Positions 24,798-36,324 of a stretch of DNA of 64,000 nucleotides are shown here, piece after piece. The translations under genes were made by a program, and so were the position numbers. The stretch lies in assembly GCA_005281725.1 (NCBI GenBank), contig SSBO01000001.1, forward strand, positions 10,370,251 to 10,434,250. Direction: 5' to 3'. The notes beneath the pieces were generated by a model, which was given only the letters and a program-made list of their open reading frames with translations, was not told where the DNA came from and searched no databases. Numbering within the stretch: the first letter of the stretch is position 1; every line of letters starts with the position of its first letter. Source of the stretch: Wuchereria bancrofti. Its lineage: Eukaryota > Nematoda > Chromadorea > Rhabditida > Onchocercidae.

Positions 24798-24953
24798 AGA
24801 GATCCCAAAACAACCGACCCGAAGATGCGTTTTCACCAGAAATGGTTGAAAGTGATGAAGAAACAGCTGTATATGTGGCAAGAGCGATGAAACGACTACG
24901 CTGGGACTCTTCGCTGTGGTCGTATTCATTCCAAAATATACAATGCCTGCTGG
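24798..24953. other. Orphan exon-like island
   Basis: A G+C-rich block in an AT-rich desert, open on both strands. On the plus strand it lies between AGCTTAG and CTG/GTAAGT and reads, in part, RPEDAFSPEMVESDEETAVY. On the minus strand, from an acceptor-like CCAGCAG, it reads WNEYDHSEESQRSRFIALAT and ends LFWDLSKLFY plus stop. I cannot decide between the strands and recognise neither. A 12-bp direct repeat CACGTAACACGT lies on each side (24752-24763 and 24975-24986). Confidence 0.35.
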
Positions 24954-27540
24954 TAAGTAACACTTACAAAATGACACGTAACACGTTAAATTCATACGTT
25001 AGACGTTTACCATTACATCTAACGTATGCTCAAGAATTTATGCTATCAAATGAATATAAATTTAACTATCAAATATTTGCAGTAAAACAATACGAAACAT
25101 TTAAAATGTGGGAATTTCAAATTTTTTATCTTTTTTTCACTGTTATTTGTGCTTTTTAAAAATTAATCACAAATATTTGCAACTCATTTTTACATTATTA
25201 ATTAGGTAATTTTTTACACTATAATTTCTCAAATTTATATTTCAATTATTTTACTCATAGTGCTATAAAATGCCTTTTATTAACATGTACTCAACAACGA
25301 TATCTGATAAGAAATGTAAAATTTTGTTAGTTTTTAATGAATAAATTTTGTAAAATTTGATATTTTCACATTCGAAATTTGATGTATTATTTGACTAAAT
25401 TAATTTAATTTTAATTTAATAATATTATAAACAAAAAAAGAAAGAAAAATACATTGCTAATATTGTTTGAATAACATTTATGTGATGATGATCGTATCAT
25501 TTGTGTCATTCGAAGACAATCATACATTTCTATCATTTGATCATCTTTCTCTCTCTCTCTCTCTTTTTATTATAGATTAATAATAATATCTTAAAATGAT
25601 AAATTAAATTTTCAAAATTAAAAAAAAAAAAATTTTGAGAAAAAAAATAAATTTTGTTGAAATAAAAATGCAACAAATAAATGTTAATCATAATTTTAGC
25701 TTAATAATATTTCTTTTATTATCAATATCAATTATGAATTTTCATTAACAATTAATTTATTACTTATTTACTTTATCTTCTTTTTTTTCAAGTTAAGAAG
25801 AAAATGAATTGAAATATTTATCTTTAATTGACTGAAAATGAAATTTGATTAAATTCTACAAAAAAATTTTCAAATATTGATAATAGCAATCTTGAAATGT
25901 ATGTTAATTATGAATTAATCTGCTAGAGTTCATTTTTACTGGGACATAATGAAATTTTAATTTTTTTTTAAATTTTTTTTTTTTTTTTGATGAAATGTAA
26001 AGTATATAATTTAATCCAACTACTAAAGATTGCAAAGTAATGTGTAATTTTTTGCAAATTAAATTTTGTAATTATATCATTAATTTTTCAAACATTCTTT
26101 TTTTTTATTCAAATTGTCAAATTTAGCAAAATATTATAAAACTGAAGAAGCATTCACAGTTGAAATTTCATAAAATATATGGATGGAATTAAAAAGAAAA
26201 AAAGAAAAATTATTTCATATTTAACTCTAAAATAATTGAATTATTAATAATTGTAACTATAATTTATCAGTTAATCAATAGCTGATAAATTAAATTCACA
26301 AATAATATCGATGAGAAATTACAATTTCTTTTAATATATGTAAAAAATATTTTCACTTCTTTCTTATCAAATTTATTTATTGATTCATTAGAATGTTTTC
26401 TGTGAGAATATCGAATTTTTAATAATTTAAAATATATTCAATCTTACTTTAATATTAATTCTTTAATAATTCATTTTATCAAAATATTTTAGCTATGCCA
26501 AGAAAAAAAACAAGAAAATGGTAAAAATTTTAAAATAAAATTTTGTAAATGTAAAATTTACTGAAATACTAATAAAGCATATACGGTATACAATAAATGT
26601 ATCGGTGGAAAAATCAACAATAATATACATCAAAATAAAAAAAAAAACAATAATACAAATTGATGTAAAATTATTTTCCGGAAACTACAAATCAGGAATG
26701 TAATATTTTTCATTGCATCAAAAGTACCACCACAACAAAAAGAAATTAATTTAGTTAGTAATTAAATAAAAATTTCCAACAAAATTATGCAAAAATATTT
26801 GTTAAATGCTAAAAAAAAAGATTTGAGAAATTTCAATAATGAAAAAATAATACAATTTTAGCAAAATGAAAATTGAAATTGATTTATTTTAAAGAAATGT
26901 AAAAATTAAATTTTCCAGCATTCATAGCATTAAAAATTTTAAATTAACTATTTGTTAATAAGTAAATATACTTGAAATAGGAAAGAATAAAAGGCAAAAG
27001 CAATCAATAAACAAAAGAAAAGAGAAAAAATTCAATATTAATTTATGTAAAATTTTAGTAAACAATTAGTTTTCCGTCTTTTTTTTTTCTAAATATCATC
27101 AAAAATTAAAAGTATCTCTAAATTGTAAAAAAAAAAATTTCAGAATTTTAAAATTTCTAATAGAATAATAAATGAATTAATTGCTTTAATTAAAGCTAAT
27201 AATGCTATAATATATTATATTTTCTGCTTTTTTCAATTTCAAAGCATTTGATAATGATAAAAAATTTTCATTTACTATGCAAAAAATTTTTTCCACAATA
27301 TTTTTAATATTTTTCAACTACAAAAATTTTCTACAAATCATATATATGATATTTTCTTTATAGAAAAACAAAAAAAAAAATCAGAAATTAAAATACAAGA
27401 GAGAAAAAAGAAAACAATCAAAATAAATTTTTATTAATTGGACATTAATAATATTTCAAAAAAAGCTTTCTTCTTTTTTCAAAAAAAAAAAAAAAGGATA
27501 AATTTGAATTTGTAAGTTGAGATAGACAGCTGTGATGTAT

Positions 27541-30500
27541 TTATCTTCGTCTCTTCTTTTTAGATTTCTGCAATTATTAAAATAAAAATTATAAATGAAA
27601 TTTAATTGTTTTAAAAAAAAAAAAATATTACCTTGGTTATCATCTGTGACTGATAATTTTGTAATTTATCATGTACAAATGCACTGTAAAATATCATATC
27701 AATATTTTTTCTTCTTTGTTTTTATATATCTTTGAATTTTACTACTAAAACTTTATTTAAAAAGAAAAAAAGAAATTAAAAAAAGAAATGAAATTACTTC
27801 GCATACTTTTTAATTCTAATAAAAGTTGTTTATCTTTATTTAAAAAAAGAAAAAAACGAAAAAACTTTTTAATGAAATAAATTTGAAAATTAAAATACAC
27901 GAAACTCTAAAATGGAATAAATAAGCATTATCTAATGAATTAAAAAAAAAAAAGAAAAGAAAATGAATTACATAACAATCAAAAAAAAAAAAAAATCTTA
28001 CATATGTTTTTTTCTTCGATTTTGTTTTTGTTGTTTTATTTGAAATAATTTGCTCTGGAATTTCATCTTTTAATTCTTCGGTTATTTCTGATAAAAATTT
28101 GCATGATAAATTGGTGTTAGTTGTTTGAGTATTATCATTATCAGTGATTGCACATGCAAGATTAGTTTGTTTTGGCATAATAGTACAAAAATTATCACTG
28201 ATATTATCATTACCATTATTATCATCATCATCATCATCATTATCATCATTCATTATATAAATAAGTAAACATTGTAACATATCAGCAAGTGCATCATTAG
28301 CATTCCATGCAGTGCCAAAATTTTGTGTTAATGAAACAAATTCTGATAAATGATTATAAAACATTTTTTCATATCGAATTGATTCTTGAGTGGGCAAATA
28401 AAAAAGTGATTCAAGTTCAACACTTTCAATTAAATCACTTGCTTTTTCACCAGCATCAATAATATCATCAAAATCGATTAAATTATCCGAAAGTTTATTT
28501 TCAAGATTGATTAAATATTGAAATTCATCATTTTTCTCCAACAACAATAATTTAGTCTCATTTAATTTTAAATATGCAATAATTTTTCCTATATTTTCAA
28601 TTAATGTTGAAATATTATTTTCAATTTGATGTGCAAATCGTATACAAATATTAAAATCATTTGTAACAGATTGTGATTGCTCATATGTTAATGTATTATT
28701 ATATTTCATTTCCATTGCTATTGTTTTTGCACGATGAATTTTTTTTAACATTTGTCGTGCATTTAAATGTGCTGCATTATTCAATTGTTGTACAGATTTA
28801 CTACTTGTAATTATTGCATTAATTATATTTTTTATTATATTTCTTTTATGCATATCAATTTCCAATTTTAATTCAACATTTATTTCATTTTGTTGATATG
28901 TTGCACCAGAAGTTGATGCATTTTCATTATCATTAGCTTCGATTGTTTCAAAAATAAATTGTTTTTTTTTAGAAATTATAGTTTTATTAGTATCAAATGG
29001 TATTTCATTTATTTTTGTTGTATAAGTGGTTGTTGTAATGGAATGAGTTAATTGTTGTAATTTCAAACGAATCATTTTCATCATTTTAGAATTTGTTTCA
29101 TCATTTGCAATCATTATTTCATCATTGTTTAATTTGTTTATTTGTTGATAAGTTTGTTTTAAATTAATTATTAATTTTCTAAAATTTGTAGAAATATTAA
29201 TATAATAAAGCTTCCTTGAATTGATCAAATCTGTTGCAAAATCAGCGCTAGCTTGAATCAATGCCAAATTATTGGCTCTTTCGATTGGATCGTATGATTG
29301 ATTATTTGATTTCATATTAGCATATCGCATTTCCAGAAGTAATGGTGACATTTTTTGCATTGCAAATGCCACTAATTGGTAATGCTCTAAACAAAAATAA
29401 TGGCTAATTAATCGTAATAATTAATAAATAATAATAATGTTAATATTAATGATAATAATTAATAATAACGATAGTAATAATAATAGTAATAATAATGATC
29501 ATAATAATTAATAATAATACAATAACAATACACTAATAATAGCACTAGTGATAATAATAGTAATAACTATTAATAATAATAATAATAAACTAGTAATAGC
29601 AATAGTAATAATAATAGTAATAACTATTAATAATAATAGTAAACTAGTAATAGCAATAGTGATAATAATAGTAATAACTATTAATAATAATAATAAACTA
29701 GCAATAGCAATAGTGATAATAATAGTAATAACTATTAATAATAATAAACTAGTAATAGCAATAGTGATAATAATAGTAATAACTATTAATAATAATAATA
29801 AACTAGTAATAGCAATAAAGGTAATAGTAGTATTAGCAACTAATAATAATAATAATAAACAAATAATAGTAATAGTGATAGTGATGATAATAACAATAAT
29901 AATAATGATAATAATAATGACAATAATAATAATAGCTAATAACAATAATAATGGTAACAATAGTAATAATAATAAATAGTAGTAGCAATAGTGATAATAA
30001 TGATAATAATAATTTCATATTTCTTCCATTAAAATAATTTTAATTGATATTTTTGTAATTCAGAATTTTGTTGGTCAGATAAGTTATATATATGAATATA
30101 TAAATAAATTGGATAAAATTTCGTTAAATAGCCTTTTTTTTTAATTTGAAAAATTCTACTACAAATTAATTTCATTTTTTTAAATGTTAGAAAATAACAA
30201 ATGAAATGATATTAATTAGAAAAATATGAATTAAAAAACTTTTTTTTAATAATTTTTGATTTCATACTATTTTTACAATAATGAAAATAATTTGAGGTAT
30301 AAATTAATTTATTCTCCTAACTTTCAAATAAGAAAAAAAGAAAACAAAAAATGATTACAATGATAAAAATTTACTTACCTCTATAATTTTCCATACAACC
30401 AGTCAAATTTTCGCAAGCAAATCGAATTTCATCGATTGCTTTTAAATTCTTATCACTATTATCATCCTAAAAATTTTTATCATTTAAAAGAAATTATCGC

Positions 30501-33500
30501 AATTATTCAATACAATTCAATATTGTTCAATATACTGTCCACAAATTTTGTAATTTTGAGTTCATTTTTAACTTAGTTCAAGTAATTTTTAAATTTTCCA
30601 TTCTGTTTAGATTATAAATTCATTATTAATTTATTAACTTTTTTTAGTCTATGATGCAAATTATAGATCACAATTAAATTAGTGATAACGATTATAACTA
30701 TAAAAATAATTTTGAAAAAAAAATTTCAAGCAGGTAGTCGTGATTTTACTCATCATATAGTAAATATAATATGAAAAAAAAAATCGGTCAGGAAACGACG
30801 ATTGAAAAACAAAAATATATCAAACAAACAATTTTTTTTTTTTAAATAAAAATTCTGATTACTACTTTAAAATAAGAAAGTAAAAATCTCAAAAATCGCA
30901 AAAATAAATAATAAAAATAACAAAACTGAATGACAACAGATAACAATAAAAAATATCCTAAATTTAAAAAAAAAAAAACAAAATATTGTTGAAACGAGCA
31001 TATATAAATATTCGTTGATAACTTCAAATTTTTCTAACAAACTAACTTCAATGATTAAATGACGAAAAATCTTTGAAAAAAACTAGACAAGTTTTTTTTT
31101 TAACAAAGCCTAGAAAAAATATAACAAAAAAAAAGAAAAAATTAAATGAAAAGATAACAAGCAATAAATTTAAACAAATGAAATAGAAATATTTGAGATG
31201 AAAATGTAAGTAATTTCTTTTTCTGCTAATATAAAACTATTAAATAAAATTTGTTAAATTTCAATTTAACCAAAGTAAGCAATCTTATTAATTACAGTTA
31301 TTAATTATAATATTACAATGATAATGATAAATTATGATGATAATACAATGATAATGATAAATTATGATAGTAATGAATTTACGATGCTTTTATTTCAAAG
31401 AATTCCTCTATTACACGCTGTAACTTTAAACTAATTAAATTATAGTTTAATTAATTTATTAAATTCAAAAAATAAATTTTCTTTTGAAATGTTAATCAAG
31501 AAAGAAAGAAACGAAAATAATTCAAAAAATGGAAACATATTAATGAACGTAGTAATTAACATATTACCAAGTTAATTTCAGTAAGACATTAAAAATTAGG
31601 AATAAATTTAATGAAAGCTCAAATTTTAAATTTCCGTTAATTATCAATAAATTTTATCAAATCATTATTGATAATGAAACAAGGAAAAAAAAAATGAAAA
31701 TGAAAGCAAAAAGAATTTAAAGAATTTAAAAAATGAATTGCTTACTTTTTTGATCAAATAATTCATTAATATATTTGTTGGTACTTTCCAAACACTTGGA
31801 ACGTTGTATAATTTAAATGCAAGTTCCATTCTCAATTCTTCATTTGTCAATTTATCATTTTTCCAATCAAATGAATAATCAATTTTATCGATATCTGCCT
31901 AAACAAAAAAAAAAAAAAAATAAACAAAATTCCTTTTTAATTAAAAAAAATAAAATCAGAAATGGAAAATAGAAATAGCTTATTAAATTTAAAAAAGTAT
32001 ACAAAATTTTTCACTTTGAATATTAACCATTTAACAATGTTAAAATGATTTTTGTTTTCTTTTTGTTTTTTATTTTTGGGAATGAAATAATACATACAAG
32101 AAAAAAGACTTAATAAAGAATTAAATCAATTTTAATTGTTAAATTTTAAACAATGTTTTTGCATTTGTTTAAAATTTTTTTTTATCTTTTAAAAAGAACT
32201 TTGGATGATACAAATTTTAGAAATTTTAGAAACAAACAAGAAATCAATCAGCAATATTCATCTAACATATTTTCTTAAAAAGTTTTCCTTCAAACTTCTT
32301 CTTACATTTTCATCGTTATCACAATCCGTTAGTCTTTGATCTTCGATATCATTACTTTGAGTTGGTGCATTTGAATTATTTTTGAGATTCTGTTTTTGTT
32401 TCTCCTCGACAGTATCTAAAGAATATGCAATAAATTTGAAACAAATAATTTGATGTATTTGAAGTGCCATTGTGATTGCTGTTTGAATGAATATTTGAAT
32501 GGATTCAGATGCATCTTTTGGGATTCTATTTGAATGGATTCAGATGCATCTCTTGGGATTCTGTTTGAATGAATTCAGATGCATCTTTTGAGATTCTGTT
32601 TGAATGAATTCAAAAGAGCATAATGCATCTGAAATATCTCCGAGATTCTGTTCTAAAGAATTCAACAGAACATACCATCTGGCTTTGGTGTATCTGAAAC
32701 ATCTTTGAGATTCTGTTTTTGTTTCTCCTCGACAGTATCTAAAGAATATGCAATAAATTTGAAACAAATAATTTGATGTATTTGAAGTGCCATTGTGATG
32801 CTGCTTGAATGAATATTTGAATGAATTAAGATGCATCTTTTGGGATTCTGTTTGAATGGATTCAGATGCATCTTTTGGGATTCTCTTTGAATGGATTCAG
32901 ATGCATCTTTTGGGATTCTGTTTGAATGAATTCAGATGCATCTTTTGAGATTCTGTTTGAATGAATTAAGATGCATCTTTTGGGATTCTGTTTGAATGGA
33001 TTCAGATGCATCTTTTGGGATTCTCTTTGAATGGATTCAGATGCATCTTTTGGGATTCTGTTTGAATGAATTCAGATGCATCTTTTGAGATTCTGTTTGA
33101 ATGAATTAAGATGCATCTTTTGGGATTCTGTTTGAATGGATTCAGATGCATCTTTTGGGATTCTCTTTGAATGGATTCAGATGCATCTTTTGGGATTCTG
33201 TTTGAATGGATTCAGATGCATCTTTTGGGATTCTGTTTGAATGGATTCAGATGCATCTTTTGAGATTCTGTTTGAATGAATTCAAAAGAGCATAATGCAT
33301 CTGAAATATCTCCGAGATTCTGTTCTAAAGAATTCAACATACCATCTAGCTTTGGTGCATCTGAAACATCTTTGAGATTCTGTTTTTGTTTCTCCTCGAC
33401 AGTATCTAAAGAATATGCAATAAATTTGAAACAAATAATTTGATGTATTTGAAGTGCCATTGTGATGCTGTTTGAATGAATATTCGAATGAATTAAGATG

Positions 33501-34431
33501 CATCTTTTGGGATTCTGTTTGAATGGATTCAGATGCATCTTTTGGGATTCTGTTTGAATGGATTCAGATGCATCTTTTGAGATTCTGTTTGAATGAATTC
33601 AAAAGAGCATAATGCATCTGAAATATCTCCGAGATTCTGTTCTAAAGAATTCAACATACCATCTAGCTTTGGTGCATCTGAAACATCTTTGAGATTCTGT
33701 TTTTGTTTCTCCTCGACAGTATCTAAAGAATATGCAATAAATTTGAAACAAATAATTTGATGTATTTGAAGTGCCATTGTGATGCTGCTTGAATGAATAT
33801 TTGAATGAATTAAGATGCATCTTTTGAGATTCTGTTTGAATGAATTAAGATGCATCTTTTGGGATTCTATTTGAATGGATTCAGATGCATTTCTTGGGAT
33901 TCTGTTTGAATGAATTCAGATGCATCTTTTGAGATTCTGTTTGAATGAATTCAAAAGAGCATAATGCATCTGAAATATCTCTGAGATTCTGTTCTAAAGA
34001 ATTCAACAGAACATACCATCTAGCTTTGGTGCATCTGAAACATCTTTGAGATTCTGTTTTTGTTTCTCCTCGACAGTATCTAAAGAATATGCAATAAATT
34101 TGAAACAAATAATTTGATGTATTTGAAGTGCCATTGTGATGCTGCTTGAATGAATATTTGAATGAATTAAGATGCATCTTTTGAGATTCTGTTTGAATGA
34201 ATTAAGATGCATCTTTTGGGATTCTATTTGAATGGATTCAGATGCATTTCTTGGGATTCTGTTTGAATGAATTCAGATGCATCTTTTGAGATTCTGTTTG
34301 AATGAATTCAAAAGAGCATAATGCATCTGAAATATCTCTGAGATTCTGTTCTAAAGAATTCAACAGAACATACCATCTAGCTTTGGTGCATCTGAAACAT
34401 CTTTGAGATTCTGTTTTTTTTCTTCTTCCAT
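27541..34431 (-). CDS. Unrecognised protein with an N-terminal array of repeated 21-residue exons
   Basis: Minus-strand model: exon 1 from ATG 34431 (acceptor side 34436) to 34374; four near-identical 63-nt exons 34079-34017, 33722-33660, 33405-33343, 32738-32676; then 32415-32306, 31898-31746, 30466-30379, 29386-28002, 27649-27632, 27567-27541. All phases close, giving about 696 residues. The repeated exons are phase 1-1 and encode DTVEEKQKQNLKDVSDAPKL plus D. Then come an acidic stretch, ELRMELAFKLYNVPSVWKVP, LMNYLIKK, and a 1385-nt exon rich in Asn/Ile/Lys with predicted helices. The C-terminus is KSKKKRRR, a likely nuclear localisation signal. The 18-nt penultimate exon is tentative: the longer alternative (to 27683) reads FVHDKLQNYQ but is out of phase. 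No family recognised; helical character and the basic tail suggest a nuclear structural or chromosomal protein, which is only inference. Confidence 0.7.
29440..30015. repeat. AAT-type microsatellite with ~55-60-bp higher-order units
   Basis: Almost pure TAATAATA sequence in an intron, organised as tandem units containing ACTAGTAATAGCAATAGTGA then TAATAATAGTAATAACTATT. The long Ile/Leu or Asn open frames on both strands here are artefacts of the triplet repeat. Confidence 0.95.
32480..34420. repeat. Exon-derived compound minisatellite
   Basis: Short units of about 34-35 bp (plus strand: GATGCATCTTTTGGGATTCT then GTTTGAATGGATTCA) are nested in larger units of about 320-360 bp, each carrying one 63-nt exon, a 5' flank with GTGCCATTGTGATGCTG, and a block GAGCATAATGCATCTGAAAT. 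The short unit resembles the exon core (minus strand ACAGAATCTCAAAGATG), so the array seems to have grown out of the exon. Confidence 0.9.
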
Positions 34432-34436
34432 AATAT

Positions 34437-36324
34437 CTGCAATATATGTAATTAATAAGAAAAGATAAAATACTAAAACAAAAGATATTTGAAGAATAAT
34501 AGTCACATATTCATATAATAAATTAATTTAATCATTAAATTATTTTAATAGTTTTTTTAATTCAAATTAAAATTTTAATTATGCAGTGCTAATCATTTTT
34601 TTTGAAATAACAAAAAAAAATTCCAAAAATTTTGTGAAACATTTCAAAGTTAACAATAATTCAATTTTTCTTTTTCAACATTTTAATTTTAACATTTTAA
34701 ATATTTAAATTTTGTAGTCTTTTTTTCTTTTGATCAAATTAATTCATTTTATATTATCGTTTGTTTTAATGATTTTTGAAAAGAAAAAGGAAAAAAAGGA
34801 AATGATGGAATGAATGAATTACAAATATAAAAAAAATATCAAACATAAATGATAAACCGCTTAAAAGATCATAGAACATTGCATAAAAATTTGACCTAAC
34901 TTTTTAGCTGTCCAATAATTCCAGTAATTTCTATTAATCTTTATCTTTTTCTCTTGTCAATTTTAAAACTTTTCCTAATCATATAACAATTATTAATTTA
35001 TTTAATTAATAAACATTATTAGAAAAGTACATCTAATATTTTTCTACTAATTACTTTGATAATAATTATTTTCTACTTTTCTAATATTAGTTGATATTTG
35101 TTGAATTAATATGGTTGTTGTATGAAATATGTTGTTCAAATATTAGTTAATTTAAATTAATAAAATTTGTTTAATTAAATTAACATTAATTTGTAAACTT
35201 TTTTTTTTACTTATGCTAAAAAGTTACTTATGCTAAAAAGTGAATTAGCTAGATTAATTCACACATTGTTCAAATTTTAGCAAAGATGCAAAATATTTAA
35301 TTATTATAAATATTACTAATTTTACATTATATATAATTTTTGAATATAATAACAAAAAATAAATTTTATCATTTACTTATATGAATTTTATCGATTAATG
35401 AATTAGGCAAAATTTATCTAACATTTCATTAATACTTGATTAATTGCTTAATTATTTTTAAATAATTAAAGTTCAAATAGTTTTAAATGTACTTTCATTT
35501 ATTTGTAAAAGCATAAAATAGAAACGGAAAAATTCGATTTAATTAATAAATTGTTAATAAAAATTATACCTAAAAAAAAGAAAAACTGTTGTGAAAAAAA
35601 AAGAAAAAAATAAAATTTTATGCATAAATTAAAAAAAAAACAAATATCAATAAATAATTATTCATTGAAAATGGCGATTTTTTCTTATTTAAAAAAGTTA
35701 TTTGTAAATTTTCTTCATGACTTGTGACAATTTTTTATTTTTTTTTTATTTTTTTTGTTTACTTGGTAATAAATTGTAAATGTTATAAACTGAAGTGAAT
35801 ATTTTCATTTACAAAAATTATTTTATAAACATTTTATTTTATAGACTGAAATGCATATGTGAGATTTTTTCATACAAATTAATTATTTTGTATAGGAAAG
35901 ATCAAAATGATTGATCACATTATGTGTTTGTTAGATTTAAATTCCTAAAAAATCCGTATAAGATATTACTTTTCTTTTTTTCTTTGCTATCATTCTAAGT
36001 AGACTTATCTGTGATAATTGATCTAATAGTTATTTATTATTAATTTTATAGCTGGAAAAAGATGAAAAAAGATCTTGTTAGACAAATTGTTATTAGTTAA
36101 TATATACAAATAATTTAATTAAACTGAAATTTTAAAACTTTTAATTTTAATTATTCAATAAAATTTAATTAATCAATTGATTTATTATTAGCTATTATTA
36201 TTTGCTAAAATTGATTTAATTAATTTGTTGATTATTTTATTAAATATTTAAGAAATTTTGAGGTTTTTCAATTGAACAAAGTTAATTTGTACCATTTATT
36301 TCAGCATATTAGTCAAATACAAAT
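34437..36324. other. Divergent AT-rich intergenic region
   Basis: Separates two head-to-head unrecognised genes and is the likely promoter region of both. A small duplication (ACTTATGCTAAAAAGT twice near 35209-35240) is the only structure seen. No gene. Confidence 0.5.

Larger units (their letters stand above)
23639..27540. other. Gene-poor AT-rich region
   Basis: No complete gene found. It contains a long hairpin (24006-24052), a 26-bp palindrome (24185-24210), a ~75-bp tandem duplication (24281-24370, with AAAACTTAAAGTTTCATTAA twice), an exon-like island (24798-24953) and a (CT)n run near 25545. From about 25160 onward nothing is recognisable. Confidence 0.6.

Noticed and set aside
29508..29979. 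Long open frames of Ile/Leu (minus) or Asn/Ile (plus)
   Set aside because: They are translations of a TAATAA microsatellite, open on both strands, with no splice or start context.
32540..34212. Minus-strand frames containing MALQIHQIICFKFIAYSLDT and EQNLGDISDALCSFEFIQ
   Set aside because: They read through intron parts of the exon array. The second has an acceptor-like start but no donor before the repeat ends. Only the 63-nt cassettes have both splice sites in phase.
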